64,000 bases of DNA from Hanleya hanleyi (GCA_036873755.1 JAVTVY010033752.1:62001-126000), one strand, 5' to 3'. Positions 1-13,130 are shown, counted from the stretch's first letter. A program made the numbers and translations. The notes: generated by a model from the sequence alone, not told the origin.

Positions 1-1330
1 TCAATACTTCGTTCATTTGCTCACATAATACTCTAGGATCATATTTTTCTTCAGTTCCGGTCTGCTGATATAATAGGACAAAACTGCATTAGTGGAGTGT
101 GCCCGTACCTCTGAGATATTACAGAATTATGTTTTGGTTTTGTCAGAAATGTGCATTCTTAACAGTTGGAATTCGGCAATTTTTACAAATTGGGCTTTAT
201 AATTGTTTTGATTTGATTTTGGATATAGATTTATATGACTTATTTAACAGGTTGTTAAAGCGGAACATTCGAACTTCGTGAACGACAAATTATATGATCA
301 CAAAAAGTAGTGAATCATTTCATATTAACCTTATGGTGTTATCATCAGCCACTATCACAGGTCTATGCGTTCCAAGGCTAATTTCAAATCATTCGTCTTA
401 TTTTCTCCGATGGTCTCCCATCTGAATTTCGATGACTTATTCATCGCAATTCGCTCCACGCAATGGCCTAAACATCAGGCAATCCTCGAAATCAAAACAC
501 TGACCACCAGCATGTCACTGAAACCCGAAACTGAGATCTGTGAATCCAAAATCTTGATTAGTTTCAGTCAATATGCACGGTGTAAAATCCTCAGGAGAGT
601 GTATCTTAGTACATGGTTGTAAAGTGATGTCTCTTAAGGTTCCAGTATTCTTAGCGGTAAGTTTTTTCAGTTTTTGCTCAACTAAATTGCAATAAATGAA
701 TTCACCAAACTGAGTTGTATATCTTCTGAAAGCTACTCATTCAGGCAATCAGAACCGTGTCCTACTGATTAATACAACTGAACTATTGCAACGAAAATAA
801 ATAGGTCTGCAATATTGATATACCTCACCCTGATCGTCAAGGATGAACGTTGGTTTGGGGGAGCTGGATGTAATACGCTTCTTCAGTGGCATGAGATATG
901 CTTGGGAAGAAGCCCACATTATTCAGACTTGTATTCTCATAGGCTGACTGCCATTGACTGTAACGTAATACGATAGGTGTTTGATCAATAGTAACACGGT
1001 ACAAATTCTTCATGACCTATGATATATTCCCACAACCATACAGTCGGACTGCTGACTGTCATGGTAATGGGATGCTCTGATATTCCGTCAGTAATTTTTG
1101 GCGTCATTGGTGATTGCATAGGATGATTCTCCTGCTTATGTACTATGCTAACGGTTTTTAGCATATTATCAAAACTTGTGAACAGTTTCTGACATAGCAT
1201 GAAGAGTAATGCTTTCGACATGTTGGCACTTCACTAGCAAGATAATGAAAGATTATAAAAATTAATTTGACTATCAGTTTTATACTTTTCCCGTCCATCA
1301 ATTCCTCCCTCCCTCTATCCTTTCATCCAG
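1..1330. other. non-coding stretch, no gene recognised
   Basis: AT-rich sequence with only short open frames, none with recognisable protein character. I see no repeat structure or RNA gene here. Confidence 0.6.
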
Positions 1331-1378
1331 GGTACCCTCGGTGACCGAGTGGTCTAAGGCCCGCGAGCCTCACATTCC
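1331..1378 (+). repeat. tRNA-derived SINE head, truncated
   Basis: The stretch reads like the 5' half of a Ser/Leu-type tRNA, with an A-box-like GTGACCGAGTGGTCTAAGG. No B box follows, so it is not a functional tRNA gene. Its first bases match the head of the longer tRNA-like sequence on the minus strand at 47265-47352, which suggests one SINE family in both places. Confidence 0.5.
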
Positions 1379-1711
1379 AAATATACACGAAATAATAATT
1401 TAAGACAAACGCGCACACACACACGTTCCCACCTAGTTAGCCTTAGGAGGAGTTCCCCATGTAATTGTGCAACATTGTAACGATCGTCAACAATGCTTTT
1501 GACGAACGCTCTTTTCGTCACAAAGTTGCATAGTAACATCGCTCTTGAAATCGTCGTTTTTTATACAGAAATTGCATATTGAAAAGGACATGCATAGTAT
1601 GAATTATCACCTTTTCAATATGAAGTTTCCTTATGAGGAGCTCGTCCCGAGGAAAGCTTCTATTCAGAATCACCTCCTAAGGCAAACTGTATAAGAACAC
1701 ACACACACAGA

Positions 1712-2040
1712 ATGATTTATCTCAGTCGCGCTTTGATTGTGGGTGTTCATTTGAACAACATGGAGACGTAAAACACACGATGTTCAAAAGGCGCCTAACC
1801 CCGACGTACGCGAAATTAGACACGAGAATTTTGCGCCAGAGATCTTGTACTGTACGATCGTATTTTTCCGTCAGTGTGGGAAATTTATCACAAAATTTCA
1901 GAAATGGAGGCGTTTGATGGTGTAGCTTGGTTTGACACATTTCTGAGATAATGTTCTGTGGCGTTCTGCGCCACAATTTGCACACAATCTAGCGAATGCA
2001 AGCATGCATGGAAGATATGTATACGCCGTGTGCAGGCCTT
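1712..2040 (-). pseudogene. reverse-transcriptase C-terminal fragment of a non-LTR-type retroelement
   Basis: The minus-strand translation contains the tail pattern FLKFCDKFPTLTEKYDRTVQDLW. It aligns at DNA and protein level with the better preserved copy at 28711-29060, whose translation has AYGVYISRLV, GYSTKRL and LIAKYERSVQDLW. Tails of the form YGVYxSQLxR ... KLxxQGY ... KFxxRYxxLxxKY are typical of reverse-transcriptase ORFs common in marine invertebrate genomes. No catalytic YADD region is present and frames are interrupted, so this is a dead fragment. Family assignment is from memory of the pattern. Confidence 0.5.
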
Positions 2041-3737
2041 TCCAATGCATAGTCATGTCGATGTTTTGAGAGAGATATTACAAATAGTTAACCTTAGATA
2101 TCTCTTTATTTTACAAGTGTCTAATACCCCATAATTCATAGTCTTCCTAGGACTCAGGGGTTCATAGAAGTAACATTTTAGTACCGTAAATTGACTGCAA
2201 AATTCACTCAAACTCTCAATATAGAAACCAAGAATCACGGTTAATTTACGAAGAACTCAATTCCGGCAATGTGTTAGTATATTACACATTAATGGGTTAA
2301 AATTCTATAAATTACAACACATATAATGAAAGTGAGAAGAAGTGCCGACAAACTGACAGAGCCACATGACTTCACAGTATAGTCTTCCGGTTAACCTATT
2401 CTAAAGCACATACCAAGAATCTAACAATTCGTGATATGCGTTGTATCTCAGGTACGCTTTTATTGTACCTGTTCATGTGGCAACTTGGATGATATGACCA
2501 CACGGCCCCTAGCACCGGCAAAAGCGGTATTAGATACAAATCTAGAAAGCTATGATGGAAATGCTCTGACACCTCGTATATTGGTAATTGGTGAGCTGTT
2601 TCGCTGTGACAACTCGAATATTGACCGGACAAAAACTCAAATCAGCGAGAAAAAACTGAATACTTTGACGTCTATGAACCCCTTTTGGTGCCTCGGTCTT
2701 GAAGGGTGACCCTTTCCGCTTTCTTCTAACGTATGTTGGGGGACTCGAACGTTCGCTTTCTGACGCGGTCTATCAAGTTTTGCTTTAGTCCAGCCTACAA
2801 GTTGTCGAGTTGGGTTTATGGATGTAATCGCCATCTACCTAGTATAATCCGTGGCGTGCCCCACTCCTCCTCCTACTCCTACTCCTCCTCCTCCTCCTCT
2901 TCCTACTTCGCTTTACTCACTGCACAGCGGGTCGCATAGGTGTGGCGCGGGATAGGGTGGGGCGAGAGACCTGGAGTTTTCACAACCTGAGATTCCATGG
3001 GCCAGGCTGATACCCTACAGTAGAATGGGTCGACTGCGCATGCGCGATGAGTAGTGCGCGATGAGTAGTATAGAAAGGGCACGCGATCTCCCTATCCCTA
3101 TAAACTAACCCATGGGGATGAATGAACCCATGGGGGTCACGGTGAATGAGCCATGGGGGTGAATGAGCACTCGTCATTGTCATGCCCTTTACACGTGGAT
3201 TAATAGTTGAATCACTCGTATCCATATTCAGTGCAGTCCTGGAATTGCGAAAATTAATCTCCTCTCTTTTCCCCGTTGTAATAATCTTTAGCCGGGTCTA
3301 CAATACTTTCAACCACGTATCAACATCACCAACATAATGACTCCAGAAAACAGCAAAGATGAGGGGACAGATATCCGACGATAAAATAATTCTGGGTTGG
3401 GGTAAAGACAAGTGTCAAATGAACACATTCATGTTGTTAACAAAGAAACATATGTTTAAAACTAGACCTGAGAAGCGTGTTCATATTAAGACACATATTA
3501 ATATTGTTTAGTCATTACACAGCAGAAAGATATATCGCCAATATCACGAATAATAGCAGTATGTTTAAGAAGAGACGGTGTTTATTTTTGAAATTATTTT
3601 AAAACACTGTAATAACTTTATGTTGAAATTTGGACTGCATGGGGTACATGAAAGGTATGACTGTGAGAGTGGCACCGTGTGGAAGTAAAGAGTGATAGAG
3701 ATAACATTTCTAATAGATTAATTATCTACAATGGTAT
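2041..3737. other. non-coding stretch with simple repeats
   Basis: No gene recognised. It contains a CTC-rich microsatellite (about 2862-2908) and a short imperfect tandem of an ACCCATGGGG/GAATGA motif (about 3107-3167). Open frames here are chance. Confidence 0.6.
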
Positions 3738-3740
3738 TGA

Positions 3741-3782
<42 letters not shown>
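3738..3782. repeat. (ATT)n microsatellite
   Basis: About fifteen uninterrupted ATT units. Confidence 0.95.
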
Positions 3783-3889
3783 GTATGAATGTAGCCATAA
3801 ATATGAAAAGGAATAAAATGAATATTAAAAAACATCACCAACATAATGTTCTCTCCACACCAAGGTGCAGGTTTAGTAACGACGTTTAA

Positions 3890-4451
3890 CCCTATCTGGC
3901 CTGGGCTTTTTGGGGCGAAATGCTCCCCCCGCCCATCCGAATTACCTCTTAGGCTAGGGGGCTGAAAGTTACCACACCATATCCTTGGGTCAATCTCTAC
4001 CAGAAAAAATCCAAGATGGCCGCTTCCATGACGTCACAGCGACGTAATTTTTAAAAACGACATTTTTTGGTCGATTTTTCGGTCAGATTTTTCGAATTTT
4101 TTATTTATGCAATTTCGCCGCAAAAACCGCGTGGTAAATTCGTAAATATTAATGTGATGTGAAATAAAATACTTTTTGTCCATTTTTCATCGCGGAAAAG
4201 CAGAAATTTTGAAGAAATATGATGAAAAAATAACTTTTCTGGTACCCCACGTGATCGCCATCTTGAATTTACCCATGATCCTCTGCTGAGGGGTGGGTGG
4301 GGGGGGGGAGGGGTCATGCAAGTAGGCTGAAAATGACCCCAATAAACGATAAAGTCATGGAGTTTCAGTTCTTCATTTTTGTCGTTCCGGAGATAGCGCA
4401 GAAAGTTTGCTAGGGGTGCCATTCCCCCCCCCCCCCCCAGGCCAGGTAGGG
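3890..4451. mobile_element. TTAA-flanked MITE (piggyBac-like ends), copy 1
   Basis: TTAA at 3886-3889 is followed by CCCTATCTGGCCTGG. The right end is the inverted form (CCAGGCCAGGTAGGG), followed by TTAA at 4452-4455. TTAA target duplication plus a CCC start is the signature of piggyBac-type elements. The 562-bp interior has G/C homopolymer runs near the right end, two 'cgatttttc' blocks and a 'cccatgatcctc' block. The same blocks in the same order occur in the spacer modules of the giant element's terminal repeats (for example 59750-60245). No transposase is encoded. Confidence 0.8.
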
Positions 4452-4455
4452 TTAA

Positions 4456-5155
4456 ATAGGGTTAAACTATATACGTCTAATTCTGGTTTATTGACGTTAC
4501 TATGATATCACTCGGGACTTCCCTGTGTTTGCCTACAAGAACCCATAAATGTCCCCTGCAACAATGGATTCGGCTAATACCGCCCACTTCCGGTTGTCAC
4601 CCCTGACCGCTCATCTGCGATGCTCCGGAGCGATGCAGAGTTTGTTATATCCGGAAGATGTTATAATTATGTAAAGGTTAAAGCCTTTTATACATCATAT
4701 TGATTTATCTTCGCGGTAATCGAACGTCGATCGACGTTGGTTTCTGGTTGTCGACGTCGAGAGGTGATTTCAACTCATTTTCAGCGTTCCGGTAGGGTCC
4801 TGTGTATTCAAATATCTATAGCGGGAATACACCTACTGAATCTCGTCCAGGGAAACAATCCCAACGATATAGTTAATATATTGCATTGAAAACATTCTTT
4901 ATGTATTGATTTTATCGTCTAAGGTGTGTCAGCCAGCGGACATAAGCTCGAGATTCATCACGTTCATGGAAATTTCAGTGCATGTGTTCCAGACCCCAAC
5001 GTTATGGCTACATCCTGATACTTTCATTTTGGGGAAACCTTCGTAACATTGGTATTTATAGTGTTTTATCCTGGTTTATGTAACAAAAATTGGTAATAAA
5101 TGATAAAGGTCTTCATTGCCAAGAACAAACTTGAAGCATTTGGCTCATTTGTCAA
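4456..5155. other. non-coding stretch, nothing recognised
   Basis: AT-rich sequence without convincing coding potential or clear repeat structure. Confidence 0.55.
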
Positions 5156-5441
5156 TTGATGTATTAAAGTATAAGAACAGATATTGCGAGACCGATATCA
5201 TTTGGAGACTGTCCATTCAAAACAGGTGCCTGTACTGGCTATTAGTTATTGCCTATGTGTCTTAAGTACTGAGAATCAATGTCTATCGAACGGGTTGGTG
5301 AATACGCTGGTTTTGGTCTCCCTAGGAGGTATAGATAAACAAGTCGATGGCCAGCGGTTAAGAATCGCGACAAAGTAGTAGCGACCACATCCCCATTGTG
5401 ACAGATATCTCATCTCCAGGTCTAAATGAATGACCATTGTA
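5156..5441 (+). repeat. left direct repeat (LTR-like)
   Basis: About 285 bp, starting TTGATGTATTAAAGTATAAG, that recurs in direct orientation at 6518-6795 with roughly 90 percent identity by eye. The pair brackets the first copy of the ~1-kb dispersed repeat. The spacing resembles a short LTR pair or a tandem duplication. I found no coding interior or primer-binding site that would prove an LTR element. Confidence 0.6.
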
Positions 5442-6440
5442 ATCAACAGGAACTTCCGCTTTTGACAGCCGGACAGAGTGAACCTGTGAACGGTTGTGTG
5501 CACTGTAGGAAGGTTGTCCAACGATTACATCATTTTCAACCAATAGGAGGCTCGTACAATAGAACCAGTAGATACACCGGTGTGCTAGTTCTATCAGTTG
5601 ATTGGTTACTTCATTGATTACGCTTATTGTATCAGCATAAACTTTCAGCTGAGGTCTCTTGTCTGATTGACACGTTGTAGCTGTGTTTAATTCTTTCCAT
5701 GATTTTTGTTCAGTCTAAGACAACAAAGAAAACATTGTTCATATATGTACTACCTGTTTTCTTTGATCACTGTTTCGAAACCCAGACATGAAGTGGTTTC
5801 TGTCTGGTCTGCTTTGGTCTGTACAAAACCATTCATGGGTAGAAATAAACAGTTGCATTACGTCTTTGTTTGTGGTCACGTTCAATTGTCAACGGATCTA
5901 GGTTTATTATCTATCGATTATCAAACAGATATCCCTAATTTACAATAGGAAGAACAAGACAAGATATTTAAAAAAATACATGCATGATACCCGATAAAAT
6001 CGATTACTACAACGGAGCATGAATAAGGTACACATATAGTTCTCCGGCTTCGAGCGCGACCTTTTCTTCCCTGTGTATGATTGCAAGGTATTGAACACAC
6101 GACTGCAATGGAAATCGAACAGATAAACTGACTAATAACGAAGTTATCTGGTCAAGATCACGAAACCGTCCTTCTGGATATTGAATGGAAAACCCAAAGC
6201 GTGACATCATTCGATTTTATCACTGCCGACTTCTTATGTTTATTCTATCGTCTATCAATGGTTGATAGACTGTATTGTTCTGACATTCACTTCCGTGGTT
6301 TCTTGGACCTCGTAGCTATGTCGCGAGTCTATTTTTCCACCAGACCGGTAATAAATTATGAATATCGGGCTTTGGGCCCTTCCTGAAATGGTCTTTGTTG
6401 AGAGACTGGTACAAAGAATCTAAATCAATATAAATCATTT
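5442..6440 (+). repeat. dispersed ~1-kb repeat family R1, copy 1
   Basis: It shares ordered blocks with 8370-9440 and 16990-18560. One block reads GTACAATAGAACCAGTAGA. Another is a CATGCATGATACCCGATAAA block. A third is a 'tctatcgtctatcaatggtt' block followed by 'gaatatcgggctttgg'. No protein is encoded. The family is probably a non-autonomous transposon or retroelement derivative. Confidence 0.65.
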
Positions 6441-6517
6441 TCATTTTGTCAAGCCAATTTCTACGTTCCCACTTCGAATTTCCCTCGATATATCTGCCAT
6501 TTGAAAGTAATTGCCAG

Positions 6518-6795
6518 TTGATGTATTAAAGTATAAGAACTGATATTGCGAGACCGATATCATTTGGAGACTGTCCATCTAAACAAGTGCCTGTTATTTA
6601 TTGCCTATGTGTCTTAAGTCTTGAGAATCAATTTCTATCGAACGGATTGGTGAATACGCTGGTGATGGTCTCCCTAGTTATGGTAAAGATAAACAAGTCG
6701 ATGTCCAGCGCTTAAGAATCGCGACAAAGTTGCAGAGACCACTTCCCTATTGTGACAGATATCTCATCGCCGGCTCTAAATGAATGGCCATTGTA
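6518..6795 (+). repeat. right direct repeat (LTR-like)
   Basis: Partner of 5156-5441, same orientation, with small internal indels. Confidence 0.6.
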
Positions 6796-8369
6796 CAGAG
6801 ACTTATTTAAATTAAACATGGAGATTAGATAACACTCTCTACCCCATGGGACATATATAATATTTAGTCCTAGCTTAGAATAGAGAGCTGAACTCCCATG
6901 ATATGAATTCTTCTACTGAGCAGTCTGACATACAAGGAGATAGTACCCCCATAAAAATTTGCGATAAGCATGGTATTGGGCGTTTCTCTCGTGCTCCCTT
7001 ACATGAAGTATCGACCCTTCGACCGTGCAAGTTTTGCCACTTTTCCAGAGTATTTCCTTTGAAAATGACTGCCAATGGTTCGGCTATAGCACGCAAACAT
7101 AATTTTAAAATCTCACAGTTCGACAGAAAACGCGTCCTTATGAATAACTTTTGCGATAAAAAAAATGTTGTTGATGAAATTCTCAGACAAGTTGTCATTT
7201 GATGCAAACATTCAACGTAAAAAAAAAAACGAAAAGGCGTTTCACCACAATTCACACATATTCATGTACTAATGCTAAATATTAGAGGGTTTGAAGTGGA
7301 TATTTTTTAATAAACAGGAATTGATTCACTACCGGAATTTTAAAATATTCACTAAAACGCTTATGTAGGAAGGTACATAGCTAGCAGATCGTACAAATTG
7401 CGATTACAGCTATATATCTGTGGTAGCCGTATGAAGTGCGATGTGGTTGACGCTGACCAGTTTTAGTCTTTGATCTGCCAGATAAAGCTTTGTGTAGCCA
7501 TCATGTATTGTGTACAGTTGCACGTTTTGTATAGCTAATGATTGACACCGTTTTTGCTGGATGGAAACAAGTACCTGAGTTTGATGGTGGCGATTAAACA
7601 ATTGTGGTGACAGTCTTTGTGTAAATTATTGGCATCTATTGATTGGGTAGCCCGAAGAGCTGCATCACATTGAGCTACATCGACAGGTTAATATACTAGG
7701 ACCAGCACACACGATAGCTTCTCATAGATCAAATCGCTTCGAAAAGTACGGTTCAGTATCTATAAATATTTCTTTGAATATATCTTTCGATTTTCATGAT
7801 CAATATGGCAGATGGTGGTATTACTTGCATCGTTAGGTGTTTAATTTAGGTGTTTGGTGTTTTGTTTTTGTTTTTGTTGTTTTTTTGCTGTTGTTGTTGT
7901 TGTTTTTTTGAGTATACCAGTGTGGTGAGCCGGATGTGAGCAGAACATTTACCACGGATTCTGAAGGAAATTAATCCGCCATATGCGAGCGATTGCATGC
8001 ATAAGGCCTATGTTCCCATACATAATTTGGAAAATCGTTATCAACGATGATAAGTAACTGAGGTGACAATATGACTGACAGATGTCGTACGAGAGGTGGG
8101 CGTATAAATCTTTCTCCACACCCTACAGTAACCATCCCACTGGGGCATAATATCAAAGTTACCAGTCAGATTTTCAGACAGGATTCTCATCCTAGCAGCA
8201 TACCGACGGAAGTGACACCATAAAATATTAAAAGCGCCATTTATCGAACGTTCCATTCATTTTCAATTCTGTGTAATACTAGTACCGGTACCTCTGTTGA
8301 CCTGCCGATCAAAAGAATGCTCTAGATCCCCCCTCCCAATTGATGAGCATATTAAAATTGGTTCACCCA
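6796..8369. other. non-coding stretch, no gene recognised
   Basis: Only short open frames. A T/G-rich simple-sequence patch lies near 7855-7910. Confidence 0.55.
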
Positions 8370-9440
8370 TGCGCAAAACTGAAGGGGTTGTTCAGTCAGA
8401 TGTAAACAGAACCTCATGTGTGATGTGTTCGTTTTTGAGATTCAAGCATTGTGTGCGTTGTGGGAAGGTTAGTCAACAATTTTCAGTCAACGAGAGGCTT
8501 GTACAATAATACCAGTAGATACACCGGAAGGTAGATACTTCATGTAGAAGGCCATTGTCGGAGTCTTTGTGTGGCTGAAAAGGCACAGGTCTAGACACAT
8601 TGTTTTCCCCAGACTTGGCTATTGTATGCATTGTCTCGTTATTCTTACATGGAGTATGAACCCACCGGAAGTGCTAGTTCTATCATTTGATTGGTTACTA
8701 GTTTCCTTATCATGACGAAGTCATCGCTTGCTGGACTCATTATCCGGAATTGTTAAACGCTCGTATTTATCCCTAACCATTGTGTACCGAGTTTCCTAAA
8801 GCAGTTGAATTACGTCTTTGTCTGTGGTCACGTTCAATTCCATCAGTAAGGGATATTAGCTTATTATCTATCTATTATCAAACATCTACCCCTAATTGAC
8901 AATGGCAAGACCAAGACAAGATATTTAAAAAATGCTCAATACATGCATGATACCCGATAAAATCGATTACGAAAAAGGAGCATAGCTAAGATTATAGTAC
9001 TCTGGTTTGTACGCGGTCTTTTTTTCTACCCTGTGTATGATTGCAAGGTATTCAATAGACGACGCCTGATCAAAGGGCAGTGTAAGCAACGCAAATCGAA
9101 CAGATAAATTGACTATAATAACGAATATTATCGGGTCGAGATCACGAAACCGTCCTTGAAAACTTGATACTGAATGGAAAACCCAAAGTATGACATGATT
9201 TCGATTTTTCACTGACGACTTCTTATGTTTATTCTATCGTCTATCAATGGTTCCATGCCTGTATTGTTTCGACATTCACTTTCGTGCTTTATTGTTCCTT
9301 GGAGCTATGTCGCAAGCCTGTTCTTTTCGTACCGGTAATAAATGTATGAATATCGGGCTTTGGATAGGCAGATAGGGCTTTGGGACCTTCCTGGAATGAT
9401 TTTTGTTAAAAGATTGGTACAAAGAATCTAAATCAATCTA
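8370..9440 (+). repeat. dispersed repeat family R1, copy 2
   Basis: Same order of blocks as copy 1, including the tail 'tggtacaaagaatctaaatcaat' (9416-9438). It is more diverged and has small insertions. Confidence 0.65.
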
Positions 9441-9442
9441 AA

Positions 9443-9657
9443 TGGACGCCCATATGGTCATCTTTCAGCGAAAATTTTAATTCACAGCCGAACTCTAGGG
9501 CAGTTACATGGTGGATAATCAAAACTTAGTGCTGATGCCAATCCTCCAAAACATAACTAGGCTGCGTATGTGCTTCAGTACTCGATTTTGTTATCCTCCA
9601 GCTAACTACGTGTAGTACGGCGTTCGTTGAAAGATGACGATTTTCGCGTCCATATAG
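9443..9657. mobile_element. short foldback element (MITE-like)
   Basis: The left end TGGACGCCCATATGGTCATC and the right end, read inverted (ATATGGACGCGAAAATCGTC), share TGGACGC and a TCATCTTTCARCGAA block. A related fragment with 'gtacggcgttcgctgagagatgac' occurs near 19060. No coding content. Confidence 0.5.
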
Positions 9658-10360
9658 GTTGATTTTTATTCTTTGTACCATTCTCTAAATAAAAACAAAT
9701 CTACAAAGTTAAAAGTAATTGGGTGAAAATTATATAGTTATTATCGGCATGGGAAAGAATCAACTTGCGGCATAGCTGCAAAGGAGACAAGTAGCTATGA
9801 AACTTAGCTATAAAGATGTAGACCTATACCGTTTATACTTGGCGAAGCGCCAAGTCATCGTACTTCCATACGCAACTATAATTATACAAACATACTATTA
9901 TAATTTTGAAAGGTGTCAGGTTTACATGCCAAAAACCCTCTTGCTGTCACGTTTGTAAAGCGAAAAAAAAGCAAATTCTCCAAATCAACAAAGAAAGCTG
10001 TGTTTCAGACACAGAAAATACCAAAGTTTTATACTATAAATTCTCAGTCAAAAATGACGTAAAACCGCGTCGATAAACCTTTGAAAAATGGGCGTTTGAC
10101 TGTTTTTATATTTTATGTGTAAATTTTAACATATCTAAAGTATGACACCTCCAACCAAAATCTAATCCAATGTTCTCAATATTACCATGTCCACCGTAAT
10201 AATATGTCGAAATATCATTTTGGTTGAAGGTGATACATTTTCATGATATTTAAAATAATATTTTTTCTCCTGTTCACTTTGACGACGTTTTATTTTAGTG
10301 TCGTGTTACATAAGCGATGCTGGATTTCTGGATAATTGATCACCTGTCATACATGAGCAG
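9658..10360. other. non-coding stretch with two small dyads
   Basis: It contains a perfect hairpin ACTTGGCGAAGCGCCAAGT near 9838. It also has a foldback at 10145-10232 with arms CACCTCCAACCAAAAT and ATTTTGGTTGAAGGTG. No gene. Confidence 0.5.
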
Positions 10361-10932
10361 TGTGACTAACGTCACAGGACCTACGAAGTAGGGTTTGATA
10401 TGATTTAAGTGCGTAGTTGACCTAAGACATGTTTTTGCCAATTTCGAGGTTTATAGGTCACCCATGTAGGTCTGAGCACGGAGTGGGGAAATCCTCACGA
10501 GGGTAGTGCATCGGTTGAATAAGTGTAGCATCATGTAAGCTCTCAGAATATATGGTAATTGGGGGATTCCATCCAACGATAACCATTCTCAGATGGTCTG
10601 AATCCCGAATGGACCAGGCTTCCTGGTATCAGAGAACCTTCAAAAGTCACAATGGAACATACAACCAAGGATTCCCAAATGGGCATGACAGCGCACTCGC
10701 TGAGCCATCAATAAATAATAATAAATAATTATAAATCAAATTTTCATCAGAATTCAGTCAGCTCAGAACTTGCTGGTAGCAGTCCCCTAATGCACGTTCA
10801 TGCCAATAATCAAGGTTCTAATGTCAATGGTTCTCCTTATTTTGCCGACGAAAGGATTCAGATGGACTGACTGACTCACTCACTCACTCACTCATTATCG
10901 GACAATTTGCAAATGAGAGCCTACTTTGTAGG
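10361..10932 (-). mobile_element. CCTACGAAGTAGG-ended element, copy 1
   Basis: One end reads GTCACAGGACCTACGAAGTAGG and the other CCTACTTTGTAGG. The interior shares, with the copies at 33152-33744, 54513-56500, 57341-57680 and 60420-60944, a (GACT)n stretch, a 'gtccatccgaatcctttcgtcggcaaaataaggagaac' block (here inverted) and a 'gcatgaacgtgcattagg' block. No 5S-like segment is present in this copy. No coding capacity. Confidence 0.7.
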
Positions 10933-12399
10933 AACAGATGATGAATGCACAAATCATGACGTTATTAAAAGAGCGTTAATACGTCATCAGTGTTTAGCTG
11001 TCATATTATAATTATCTCAACCTTACACGAAGGATCTGTTCCTGGCGAACGCATGGCCCACTCAACTCTGTACAATAATAGTACTGGGGAAGACCGGTCT
11101 TTATTGTTCGAATAGCACAAATTGAGGAAAGCTGACATATTCTTCGAAAACCACTTCATATCAACCATAATTCAATTTGTCCTTTTTTTAAATGAATTTT
11201 TCCTTCATACCTTCATGACTTGGTCGACGAAAGCTCTGAACTGTTGTACTTATTGAACATTTACAGAATTTGGGATTAAGCTGGAAATTAAGAGGTTTTT
11301 TTAAAAATATTTATTAAACTGGAAACATATTGTTCCTGAGGAATTCCCAGACGCATTATCAAATGGTGCAAAGATTCAACGCCCAACATGAACTGAATTT
11401 TCGACAGAATTCACATATATTCATAATGCTGAGTATTCGATAGTTAGACGCGTTTTTTTTTTTTTTTATTAAATTAAAAATAATCAATTCACTGCAGGAA
11501 TTGTTAAATATTCATCACTCGATGGGAAGGTATGGGTTGAACCATAGTCCCTACGCACGTATACTAATATAGCTAACGCAGATCGTACAAACCGTGGTGG
11601 TCGTGTGCAGTACGATATGGTGGCAAGCATCTTGTTTGTTTTAAAACCTAGCTGATTGGTTGAGCAATATCACATCCGCACAATATCAGCTCCGCACATA
11701 ACTCGATTAATTTCCTCAAAAATATGGAAGATGGAAATAATGCTTCTTGTGTGGAGGGTTTCTTCTTGAAATCAGTGGGATGCGGTTACGCTGTCTGCAG
11801 GGGGTGTTCAAGTCTCATAATTGAGAATGACTGGCTCAGACCAAGCTTGAACTGATAGCTATGTTGTCAGACAGAATTAGTATTTTGGGTTCAGCAAAAT
11901 GCCGCAAAGTCAGCGAGAAACGTAAGAATCGAAGTTAGGTAGAATATGTTTAAAAGGAAACAGGACAAAAAGTTCCCGGTATGGTGGAACATCGCCTTTG
12001 GTGTTCGTCTGTTTCAATACACACAGATATTCAAGGAGTAGTTGCTTTGCAGCTATTACTGCTGTTTGAATGGGATTTCCGACCATTATAATTGGTCAAC
12101 TCCAGCAAATAAACCACTCTTTACTAAAGATACTGATTCGCCTCCTTTGAGTGATTTATATCATGTCATCTTGTTCTTACTGTGCTTAGCACAGTCCTTG
12201 TGAACGGCATTACCACATGATCCGACTGGGAAGGTACATCTGCTAACTAACCTAAAAATCAGTCAATGACTGCCTTCAACAACCATGTCCAATCAATCAT
12301 AGCTGCAGTTCATCTGATGTGGTTGATGTTTAGACACACTACTTACAAAAATTCAATTATGTCCATAACGTCTTGCGAGAGGAAGCATTTCATTTCTAT
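10933..12399. other. non-coding stretch, nothing recognised
   Basis: AT-rich with a poly-T run near 11455-11468. No gene-like frame. Confidence 0.55.
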
Positions 12400-13130
12400 C
12401 AGTACTTTGAATATGCCCCCATTTGAAATCGCGGGTTGAATTACAAAAAGAAACAAATGCTGAAACGACGTATCATGGAGAAGTTTAGAGAGATTAGACC
12501 ATAATTAAGGTAGATATAAATCTTCAACTACAGATACCCCCGTTTTCCAGAGTGTGTATTTTTTGTTCAATTGGCACATGAATATTACCCCCAAGTGACA
12601 TCATACATCTAGGATACAAAAAGCAAGTTTGATTATAATAAACACTACCGGTACTCAAAATGCTCAACTGTGTACGATAATGTTTAGAAAGATTGGACCA
12701 TCATTGAGTAAATTATGACTACTGAAGCACAGAAACCGCCTTCTCTGGAAAAGATTTTTTTTAAGCTGATATTTGGATACGGCCCCTGAATGACGTCATA
12801 CAATTGAAATAAAACCCAAATTCTGATTGTATACGACACTGGCATTTAAACTAAATATAATAGGGCCTATAATAAATTTCATATGTCAAGGGGACATATT
12901 TTTGTCCAAATAATATTTGAATGTTACCTCAATTGTATCATACGGTTGAAATACAACCACGACCTTATGTATTAAAAACAGCGTTACACAGTGCTGAACA
13001 ATTAATCATGATGTTTAGATAAACTGGATCAGCGTTAAGAGATATATGGCCATGCAAATACAGTGTTTTCTTGAGCTGACATTTATATATGTGGCCGCGT
13101 GACGTCACACGATTGGATTACAGAAACAAA
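12400..13130 (+). repeat. old degenerate tandem repeat, ~165-190 bp period
   Basis: Similar short segments recur near 12408, 12580, 12770, 12930 and 13085 (type 'tgacgtcatacaattgaaat'), and near 12481, 12682 and 13012 (type 'gtttagaaagattggacc'). Identity is low, so this is an old decayed satellite. Boundaries are approximate. Confidence 0.45.
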
